NCBI GenBank assembly: GCA_934045075.1
Contig: OW203740.1
Location: 21,031,878-21,095,877 of the forward strand
DNA: 64,000 nt
Direction: 5' to 3'
DNA from: Yponomeuta sedellus
Taxonomy: Eukaryota > Arthropoda > Insecta > Lepidoptera > Yponomeutidae
Shown here: positions 40,824-52,800 of the stretch, in pieces
How the letters are laid out: every line of letters starts with the position of its first letter
Numbering within the stretch: position 1 is the stretch's first letter
The notes under the pieces: generated by a model
Database searches by the model: none
What the model was told of the DNA's origin: nothing
What the model saw: only the letters and a program-made list of their open reading frames with translations
Made by a program: the position numbers and the translations under genes

Positions 40824-43798
40824 ATGGACAGCTCGCTGGAGGAGCTGAAGTCGCGGCTGCGCTCGCTGGTGGTGTCCAGCCCCGCGCGGGTGGACGCGGG
40901 CGGGCTGGCGCGCGACTACCGGCTCATGATGGGCGAGCACCTGCCCGCCGCACGCTACGGCTACCGCGACCCCGTCGCCTTCCTGCGGGAGAAGTGCAGC
41001 GACTGCTTTCTGGTACCTGTTACTGTGTACTGCATCGGATATCGGATGGATCGAATTGTGATACCTATAAATACAGTTTCTTACCTAAAAATAGTCATAC
41101 CTATAATAAAATAAATTTCCAATTACTGTAGATTGGGAATATTAATTTATTAGGGAATGTCAATTTATTTAAAATGCACTCACCAATCCGCCATCTCCTG
41201 AATATTTCTGTCTTGCTTCCATTTCAAGTGAAAAAAATATTAATTTAGTGTGTTTTTAATTGCAGTTCAGTGGACCACCTGGCAATCCAGAATTAACTCT
41301 TATTGTTCCTGACACACTCAAACACATTGATGGCTTTGTCCAAAAGCAGAAAAAATCCTCTTCAGCCAAATTGTATGGTTCATACTAATTCTTTGTTATA
41401 TTGAACTGTGGTGTTAAGATATAATTACAATTACTTATATTTTGCAGTAAGGGGAAAAGAAGAAGTGTGCCAGAGTCCATGGTCAGGCCACAGGAAGCAT
41501 ACCAACTGAGTAATGGAAGTATCAGAAAAAATTGTGCTAGTACTTACAAGCCACCAGACAGCCTCTATCAACATCCCGGTGCCAAAGCTAAGGCACCAAC
41601 TACTACATATACTTACAAGCCACCAGACACTCATAGTAAACATTCTGTTCCTGTACCAAATAGAACTGAATCTCAGCAATACAAGCAAATGCTTCGAGAA
41701 ACAGAAAATGTGGATACCATCAGGGAGTCACTGAACAATCAGCTCATTAAAAGAGAGCAGTCTGAGTGCAAGTCTGTAGCAAGTACAGGAACAAGTCAAA
41801 CTGCAGTGCAAATATTCTTACAGAAGAGACTGCACCAATCATCACAATGTATTGAGCCCGAGATGCAAGATGATGACTCTGGCAGGCAGACCCTTTCCAG
41901 TGGTAACTTAAAACCACTTTTTGATTTTGGTTTGAGAATAGTTATCTGGCAGATATATTAATAGTGACCATCTTCACTTTCAGGTGGCCTCTCCAGCAAG
42001 CAAGCACTCCTGGATGATCTGAGGTTGGAGATGAAGGTGCTCATTGCTGAACACCCCGAGGGCATTTGGTCGGCTGATCTTATGCGGCTCTACAAGTAAG
42101 ATTTATAATAATAACATTTATAATTTTAATTGAATTGTTTTTACTCATAATTTCACAACAATATCTTGTGAAACTACTTTCTAAAAAATGGCTAGATATC
42201 TCTTATCGTTTATTTTTTATTTTATTTATTAAGGCACACCAACAGCACAAACACATTACAAGTAAAACCTTAAATTAGTAACAGAGGGCTGGCGTTTGTG
42301 CCAAATACTCACAGTTTAACACTATTAACGACTTATTCTAACAAATAAACTGATATACTACCTACTACTATTAGGCTTACAAATATTTATACAGATATCT
42401 AAAAGCTGGCTGAGATCGATTTTAGATTTAAAACATCTCAGTCCATCACAAAATACATCTAGATCCAACATTCCAACATTCATTATAAGTTCTTAGCATT
42501 CTATTTATTGGTTGTATGTATCTATGTATCGGTATTTATTGGTGTTTACATAATTTATATAATAATATGTGTAGGAGTTTACTATTTAGGGCTAATTTAA
42601 TTTTCGCGATGCTCAGTTGTATTTTTTTGTATGTTGCCTATATACCTCCTATTGACACAGGACACAGGCCTTCTCTTGTGAGAGAGAGAGAGAAAGTGTA
42701 TGGGCCCAATTACCACATGCGGCTGATCATAGTTTGTAATTTCATAACAATTTCAAACTTTGAGGTTTGTACACTTCTGAAACACAGGTTTCAGAAGTGT
42801 ACAGTGTGGTATTAGTACTACATCTTCACAAAATGTATCTTAGAAGACAAAGTTATGAACACATAGTATTGCTGGGGTTAGAACTCACGATCCACTGAAT
42901 GTGAGGCCGGCGTTCTACAGTTACAGTTCTTCCAATGCGCTACCGCCGTACAGTAATAATTATTGAATAAAACATTGTAATAAAAAGTAACCATTACTAT
43001 TAAGCAGCATTAACCATTAAGCAGACTGGGCCAGCCCAGGTACTTCGCGAAGAGTTACATTGTCGAGGTGGGGTGTCGCCTGCATAGTACCTAGTTTAGA
43101 CTCAGCAGTCGGGTTGTTGCTATTTTTTTGCCATTTTTGTGATTGTGATTTATTTTGTTATTCTGATTTCATCTGATTTCTCTCGCCTAAACACGACGAA
43201 GCGATTGAAGTATTATTGGTCCAAATCTGACCTGTTAAGGAGTTACGAGGGAATATATAATATGTTAATTTTATATTTACTAAGTGAATTTTAAATTTAC
43301 TTTACTCCATTGTAACGCTTCCGAAATCTCGGGAAATAAGGTAATTACATTTTACCTAATAAATAATCGCGATTTGACCCGTTTAATATATTACTAAATA
43401 TAGTACCAATTTACTTAATATAATGCGTACAAACCAAAGACATTACCCTCTATTTGAGATCCGGGGCAGTCAGACTGCCGAGCATTGACCACTAAGTAGG
43501 CGGGACCGACCTAGACATGCCTCCCCCCGGGCGCGCCACCGCCGCATCCTCCGTATGCGCGACCGGCCGCTCCGCGAGGCCTCGAGTGAACCGTCGAGTG
43601 AGGGTCCGCGTGCTTGTGCTGGGTGCAGGGCGCGGTTCGGGCGCGAGCTGCCGCTGGCGCGCGTCGGCTACAGCAACGTGGTGTCGCTGACGCGCGCGCT
43701 GGCCGGCGTGCTGCGCGTGGCGCGCCCCGAGCGGACCGGCGACTGGCTGCTGCTGGACGCGCGCGCCGCCGACCCGCCGCCGCCGCCGCCGACCTCGC

Positions 43799-43838
<40 letters not shown>

Positions 43839-46800
43839 GCCGACCGAGCCGCCCGCCGACCCCGACGACGCGCTGCCCGGCGTCCCTTTCGTGAGTGCTC
43901 GCCTCGCCGTTACATTATATTATATTACCCTTTGTGAAAGCGTACGCGGCCGGCGCGGCGGCTAGACTCCGTATTGCGCGCACGTCGCAGTCGATCTTTT
44001 TTCACGCGTGACTATTACGTAGGTAATGAATGAAAGAGAGATGGTAACTACAACATCAATGATTAATCTGCGACATTAACATTTCAATCTGCATTTACAT
44101 AGATTTGAACAAATGTCTACCTATTGTGCTCTTCTTAGCGTGTCGATGGCAAAACAATTTCTATCGTAGTACTCTGCTAAGGCCAACAAAAGAGATTTTA
44201 ATGGACGAATGTGTACCTACATGTGAGCCGAGGCAAAGCCGAGACACGGGTCCTTCAATGCTTAATTGTGGCCGAGGCTTTTGCTTACAGTACTATACCC
44301 TCAATTTCTCCTTCTGCAATCTTTACGATTTAAGGTTGCCTAGAAGAAATTGCTATCAGCAATAAGGCCGCCAACTGTACATCTTCATTTGTAACTGTTG
44401 TCTCTGTTGTTTAGAATAGAAGTTTGATTTTGGAACGCAGACTACTTGACAGAGTTGACAGTGGTCTGATGAGTTGGAAAGCGTGTGGAGCGTTTGTTGG
44501 CCCAAATTGGTGTGGCAATTGGATTGCCGGGCTTGTATCTTCTTGTGAAGTGTGAGATAAACACAGGGAAGGGTCCCGTGTTAATACTTTTGGTTTTGGG
44601 CGACGGATCGCCCAAAAATAGTGGACTAATATATTGTGGTGAAACGCGGTGTCGTGAAAGTGCACTGCAGGTACGTAGCTTTCTGGGGAAAGAGCTCTTG
44701 GGGGTAGACGGGGAAGTCTAGGGATCCCCAGACCTCAGTGCACCCACCCCGGGCGGCGCCGGCTGCCAAGTCGAGAGGCGTCGACGCGGACAGAATTTGT
44801 AAATTATTTGTTTTATTAGTTTTTAAGTATTAGTATTTAAGTGGGTCCTTTACCCAACATCTGTAATTACTGCTTTCGTTATTCGTCATATTATCACGTA
44901 GTCGCATACTACATTGGTCACAATATGAAATTGACACATTCGTATTAACCCACATTCTTAGTTCAGTGTATTACAGTTAGGAATAAAACTACCACTCCTT
45001 GTCATACCACTAATTCGTCAATTCACATTCATTGCTACAAATGAGCTGCGACCTGCTTATGGAAGTACAGGAACAGTTGTTGAGTGTGTGGTGGTGATTA
45101 GGCAGTTTAGTGTTTCGGTTATTGCATTGCCTATGGGTCTAGGTCACTGCGCGACCAAATAACCACTTTTTCTGTAAGTGATTGTATTTTAAATTCAATA
45201 AAATTTTAGATCTTACAGCAGCAATAAAACATGACGCACAGAAAGGAAAAAAATTACGTTTCGGACATTGATTCTTTTTTTTTACATAGTAAAGTCACAC
45301 TATTAATATATCCTGAAGAAGAAGAATAAAGTCATTTTATCAACACTCTTCAGAAGAGGTTTCATATCTAGTACCTATCTACCTCGAAATCTTAGGTATG
45401 TTGTCAGCACGTTGTCAGTAACTGTACACTCGTCCCTAGAAGAAGAATGTGGGTTAATACGAATGTGTCAATTTCATATTGTGGCCAATGTAGTATGCGA
45501 CTACGTGATAATGTGACGAATAATGAACGTCACCTATATATGTTGCGGCTTCTCGCTAACGTTGTCTATGTATCATGTGACAAATCGCGAAATCGTTCAT
45601 CTCACAAATGTAACACAATATTAAAAGTGTAATAAGTGGGGCTACACGTGTGGTGCGCGTGGCGCGCGGCGTGCGCAGGAGGCGAGCGTGTTCCCGGAGG
45701 ACTGCATGCACTTCGTGGAGAGCATCCCGCTGGCGGCGCTGCCGGGCGCGGCGGGGGGCGGGGCGGGGCTGGCCGTGCTGGTGGGCGAGGTGTACTCGCC
45801 CAGCCACCTGTGGCTGCTGCGCCTCGGCGCCGCGCACCACGCCGCCCTGGAGCTGCTCATGGACGAGATGAAGTGAGCCCGCACCTAGCACTGCATTCAT
45901 ACAGCCCGCACCTAGCACTGCATTCATACAGCCCGCACCTAGCACTGCATTCATACAGCCCGCACCTAGCACTGCACTCATACAGCCCGCACCTAGCACT
46001 GCATTCATACAGCCCGCACCTAGCACTGCACTCATACAGCCCGCACCTAGCACTGCATTCATACAGCCCGCACCTAGCACTGCATTCATACAGCCCGCAC
46101 CTAGCACTGCATTCATACAGCCCGCACCTAGCACTGCATTCATACAGCCCGCACCTAGCACTGCACTCATACAGCCCGCACCTAGCACTGCATTCATACA
46201 GCCCGCACCTAGCACTGCATTCATACAGCCCGCACCTAGCACTGCACTCATACAGCCCGCACCTAGCACTGCATTCATACAGCCCGCACCTAGCACTGCA
46301 TTCATACAGCCCGCACCTAGCACTGCATTCATACAGCCCGCACCTAGCACTGCATTCATACAGCCCGCACCTAGCACTGCACTCATACAGCCCGCACCTA
46401 GCACTGCATTCATACAGCCCGCACCTAGCACTGCATTCATACAGCCCGCACCTAGCACTGCATTCATACAGCCCGCACCTAGCACTGCATTCATACAGCC
46501 CGCACCTAGCACTGCATTCATACAGCCCGCACCTAGCACTGCATTCATACAGCCCGCACCTAGCACTGCATTCATACAGCCCGCACCTAGCACTGCATTC
46601 ATACAGCCCGCACCTAGCACTGCATTCATACAGCCCGCACCTAGCACTGCATTCATACAGCCCGCACCTAGCACTGCATTCATACAGCCCGCACCTAGCA
46701 CTGCATTCATACAGCCCGCACCTAGCACTGCACTCATACAGCCCGCACCTAGCACTGCATTCATACAGCCCGCACCTAGCACTGCATTCATACAGCCCGC

Positions 46801-49800
46801 ACCTAGCACTGCACTCATACAGCCCGCACCTAGCACTGCATTCATACAGCCCGCACCTAGCACTGCATTCATACAGCCCGCACCTAGCACTGCATTCATA
46901 CAGCCCGCACCTAGCACTGCATTCATACAGCCCGCACCTAGCACTGCATTCATACAGCCCGCACCTAGCACTGCATTCATACAGCCCGCACCTAGCACTG
47001 CACTCATACAGCCCGCACCTAGCACTGCATTCATACAGCCCGCACCTAGCACTGCATTCATACAGCCCGCACCTAGCACTGCACTCATACAGCCCGCACC
47101 TAGCACTGCATTCATACAGCCCGCACCTAGCACTGCATTCATACAGCCCGCACCTAGCACTGCATTCATACAGCCCGCACCTAGCACTGCATTCATACAG
47201 CCCGCACCTAGCACTGCATTCATACAGCCCGCACCTAGCACTGCACTCATACAGCCCGCACCTAGCACTGCATTCATACAGCCCGCACCTAGCACTGCAT
47301 TCATACAGCCCGCACCTAGCACTGCATTCATACAGCCCGCACCTAGCACTGCATTCATACAGCCCGCACCTAGCACTGCATTCATACAGCCCGCACCTAG
47401 CACTGCATTCATACAGCCCGCACCTAGCACTGCATTCATACAGCCCGCACCTAGCACTGCATTCATACAGCCCGCACCTAGCACTGCATTCATACAGCCC
47501 GCACCTAGCACTGCACTCATACAGCCCGCACCTAGCACTGCATTCATACAGCCCGCACCTAGCACTGCATTCATACAGCCCGCACCTAGCACTGCACTCA
47601 TACAGCCCGCACCTAGCACTGCATTCATACAGCCCGCACCTAGCACTGCATTCATACAGCCCGCACCTAGCACTGCATTCATACAGCCCGCACCTAGCAC
47701 TGCATTCATACAGCCCGCACCTAGCACTGCATTCATACAGCCCGCACCTAGCACTGCATTCATACAGCCCGCACCTAGCACTGCATTCATACAGCCCGCA
47801 CCTAGCACTGCATTCATACAGCCCGCACCTAGCACTGCATTCATACAGCCCGCACCTAGCACTGCATTCATACAGCCCGCACCTAGCACTGCATTCATAC
47901 AGCCCGCACCTAGCACTGCATTCATACAGCCCGCACCTAGCACTGCATTCATACAGCCCGCACCTAGCACTGCATTCATACAGCCCGCACCTAGCACTGC
48001 ATTCATACAGCCCGCACCTAGCACTGCATTCATACAGCCCGCACCTAGCACTGCATTCATACAGCCCGCACCTAGCACTGCATTCATACAGCCCGCACCT
48101 AGCACTGCATTCATACAGCCCGCACCTAGCACTGCATTCATACAGCCCGCACCTAGCACTGCATTCATACAGCCCGCACCTAGCACTGCATTCATACAGC
48201 CCGCACCTAGCACTGCATTCATACAGCCCGCACCTAGCACTGCATTCATACAGCCCGCACCTAGCACTGCATTCATACAGCCCGCACCTAGCACTGCATT
48301 CATACAGCCCGCACCTAGCACTGCATTCATACAGCCCGCACCTAGCACTGCATTCATACAGCCCGCACCTAGCACTGCATTCATACAGCCCGCACCTAGC
48401 ACTGCATTCATACAGCCCGCACCTAGCACTGCATTCATACAGCCCGCACCTAGCACTGCATTCATACAGCCCGCACCTAGCACTGCATTCATACAGCCCG
48501 CACCTAGCACTGCATTCATACAGCCCGCACCTAGCACTGCATTCATACAGCCCGCACCTAGCACTGCATTCATACAGCCCGCACCTAGCACTGCATTCAT
48601 ACAGCCCGCACCTAGCACTGCATTCATACAGCCCGCACCTAGCACTGCATTCATACAGCCCGCACCTAGCACTGCATTCACACTTACTGCGCGTTTGCCT
48701 GGAGACACCGAATATTCTTCACGAGTTTCAACCCTAGCTAGGAATTATTAATGAAATGAAATGGTTCTATTCAAAGTAGCGCAGACACTGCGGCTCAATG
48801 AACGTTACAAGTCAAACTAGGTGTCCATTTCAAAATCTGGATCAATATGGAGAAAAAATGGACAAAAAACTCCAAACTTAGTCTTTTCAAATTCCTTAGT
48901 TAACAGAATTTACACAGATTCTACAAACTCGTGAATTTTACATGCTTGAATTCCAGACATCATTGGCATCTAAATAATCCTTAATATAGTAGCTTTTTTG
49001 GCACAAAGTGTACTTTACACATTTTTTAATATATAAGTTAGTGGGTATTCGTAAGAAAATTATTATAATTATTTTAAATGTAGACCTCCTAGGCTACCTT
49101 ACGACCGATTACGCACCGAGCTTTGCTTCCTTTACATGTACGCGTTGTATAACTGACATCATCGATCTGATGAAAATAGACCAGAGCTTTAACTCTCTTG
49201 AGTCTATTTTGTCTAATACGAGCTACCCGTGGAAACTTTTGTAGTTAGTAATTTAATTCCATATCATCAATTAAGGCAAATGGTGTTTAAAGTTTGTACG
49301 CGGAGTAAAAGAAACGTGCCCCACGATCGCTTTTCCGAATGGTAGGTGTGTCGAGACAAGAATGGGGCTAACATCGATTCATATATTTTAGACGTTTACT
49401 TCTACATGTATTTACTGTGTATCGAAACGTACTGTATAACGAGTCCGAGGAGCGGTGGAGTGACGTTCGGTCGTCGTTCGCAGCGAGTACTACGGCCGCG
49501 GCGAGGGGCGCGCGCGCGTGCTGGAGGCGGGCGCCGTGCGCGTGGGGCACTACTGCGCCGCGCCCTTCGAGGGCGACTGGCACCGCGCGCTCATCGTCAA
49601 GGTGCTCGACTCGGACACCGTCAAGGTAGGCCGCGCGCCGCCCCGCGGCTGCGTCCGCGCCCCGCGGCCGCGGGCGGCGGCGACTGAGGTGCGTCCGGGT
49701 GCGCAGGTGCAGTACGTGGACTACGGCACGGTGGCGCGCGCGGCGGCGGCGGCGCTGCGGCCGCTGCGGCGCGGCTGGGCGCGGCTGCCGGCGCAGGCGC

Positions 49801-52800
49801 TGCGCGCGCGGCTGGCGGGCGTGCGGCCGGTGGCGGGGGGGCGGCGCTGGCCGCACGCCGCCGCGCGCCGCCTGCTGCAGCTGGTGCAGCAGCGCCGCCT
49901 CGTCGCGCAGCTCGTCGCCGTCGACCCGGAGGTGAGGCCGCGGCTCTTTCTCCTCCGACGTTAACGCTCCTCCGGAGCCTTCGGAATGAAGAACGTTCCT
50001 AGGTATGCCCAATCGCTTGAAATGCTTGTCTCAGTAAAGCCTGTTCATATAAAAATACACTAGTTTTTGCAGTAGTCAAAAATACCTAGTAGTTTTGATT
50101 TTATAGGCATTCAAAGTTACGAAAAATATCGAGTCCCGCTAACAGTCGCGCGGCGAGGTCGGGCCGCGGCCCGCTTAGCAGTGCTGCAAACTCTACTAAT
50201 TTATCAGGAGATTTTCTGATTATAAGCACTGTCTCCTGATCTGCTGTTCTCTTTGTAGAATTGAGTAAAATCTCCTGAATTTTGACAAGTAGCCACTACA
50301 TTTCTGCATATTCCACCTTAGGTTATTAAACGAATATAATGAAACGGAACGTTTTCATTCATCGACTCGATATGCGAATATTTCTTATCTGTCTTGTGCT
50401 ATATATGAATGCTATTAAAAGAGGAAAAATATTAGAAAAGGATGTATTAAAGGAAGTCGCGAAGATACATTTTATAAAGATAGTGGAATATGGTCTTTTT
50501 TAAAGAACGAGTGGCCTATGATCAGTGCCTCGCCTGACAAGCTTAACTGATGACTGCGTTGTAGAAGTGTCCAACCAAGGCAAACACTTTAATTACGTAC
50601 TAACTGACCCGGCGAACTTCATACCGCCTAACAGTCGATTTTTTGTATTTTTTTCTCCGTAAGAACTATCCCCGTACTTCAAGGAATATTCTAAAAAAAG
50701 AATTAGCGAAATCGGTTAAGCTGCTCTCGAGATTTGCGATTACCAACACATTCAGCGATTAATTTTTATATTATAGATTAGTAAAGGTAAACTAGGCAAA
50801 AAATATTATGCTCAGATACAAACACAAATGACCGGAAAAAGAAAAGTCCTATCTTGTATTGCACACATTGACTTTAAAACCTCAAAGAATGTTGATGTGC
50901 ATGAATTTGTTTATTATAATAAAAAATATTGTGATGATCTTTTTAATTAAAAATGTGTAAAGTTTTGGAAGAAAAATATTTTTGACAAAAATAATAAAAT
51001 AACATTGTCCTAATGTAATATACTTTTATTAAAGTTATAAATATCCATTTTTTTCGCATTTTAACGTCTTCTGGAACTGTAAAAAACAACTTTTCCGGCG
51101 AATTCGTAGTTGTATTTTTACATTTAGGCACAACACAGTCATGATTTCCTAGTATTTAGATGGGATATTTTTAAAAGTATTTAGGTATAATTTCGACGGC
51201 ACGGGCGCGCGACTACGAGCGGACTGAGTGAGCCAGGCGCACGGTGGTACCGTAGTAGGTCATAGGACTCGGATGGCAATGACTGAGCTAAGCCATGATA
51301 TCTGGCTCAGTTACCCACTAATTGTCATACTACCTGAGGGTATAAAAGGTTTCGCAATCTATTGTTCCCAACATTCCTTTTTCGGCATCCGAAGTGAACA
51401 CAAGTAATTAGTCATCAACCTGTTATCACCAAGTGCTTTAATTAGCCCAAGACGCGACGCGTGTGTTTAAGTTCCAACTTGTCTGTGACCTGCTATTTTA
51501 CAATGGAATTTGAAGTCACAGGTATGTATTATTAATTTACTTTACTATTTTGCCTTTTCCTTCTACATTTTTTTTTTAAATAGAGTGCTACGCCAACGTG
51601 GCATTTTTTATGTATTTATGTCTGTATATTTTTTACGTTGAAGCTTTTACTTATGTTTGTACCTACTTGTACCATTCAATTTGGTATAGAAATATGGGTT
51701 ACAATGTCTACTACTAGGCCTCTCCAAATTTAGCTGCGTCATGCTGCGTCTGTAAGGTGCAGCCAGGTGCTACGCCGCGCGCCTGAACGCGTAGCAGGCG
51801 CGTAGCACTTGCTACGAAACATGTATCTATTTTGATCCGCTTTTAACGTATTTTTATTTTGTTTTAGGTACTAGTATTAAGTGTTCTTTCAAAAGAATGC
51901 TTGTACTAGATACTTGGCTGTCTATTAAAGACAGCAAATCTGAACTGGAGCGTTGGCATCGAGTTTTTCGAGACCTAATACAATTGCTGCCTGATGTTGA
52001 GAATTACATTGCTGATGACTTGGAAAAAAGAGTTACTAAAGTTTGTACAAGATTGGTAGCAATTTGGAAGCAAGTCACGCGCAACCATTCTCGCATGGTC
52101 TCTAAGTACGGAGACTGGCTGAACGAAATTGAAGTTTGCGTTCTGCCAACTTGTGCAACAGTAGGGAGCCACAACACCCAACGGCCAGCAGCAGAAGCTT
52201 CGACAAGCACCCAACAGCACCAGCACAGGAAGGACTTTGAGGAATGTAGCAAGAGATCAAAACGCCGCAGGCTTGCAGAGTTAAGTAAAGTAGACAGTTC
52301 TGCGATAAATTCTTTGTTGGACGATTCTAGTCTATCTAACGCCGCTGCATCTTTAAATTTCAGCACTGACGAAGTCTTGTCTCTTATAAATGAGACAAAA
52401 CTGACTAAACATCAGTATCTTTTGGTGAAAGACTTCGTTAATGCAAAATCACCTAATGCATTACCATCTTATCAAAAAGTGTTAGAAGCTAAGAAGCGGT
52501 GCTATCCATCGCAAGAGTTTATCACGGAATCATCTGCTGAAGTAGAATTACAATCATTGTTAGATCATACTGCTTGCCGGATACTAGAATCCCAAAAACC
52601 CGTTTTGAATAATATTGACCCTAATAAAGAATTTGTTTTGATTGGAAAATGGGGTTTCGATGGGAGTACGGGGCACAGCGAATATAAACAGATTTTTGGA
52701 GATTCTGGTATCGATGATGATGGCAGTATGTTTGTTACTTCATATTGTCCTCTTCAATTGGTTTGTAAGTCCAATACCTCCGACCCAGATCAAATAGTTT

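Noticed and set aside
45556..48737. Two very long open frames (about 1,050 aa minus strand, 1,033 aa plus strand)
   Set aside because: They arise because the minisatellite unit is 27 bp, a multiple of 3 without stops in those frames. They do not match the frame of the flanking tejas exons, and the protein would be a 9-residue repeat.
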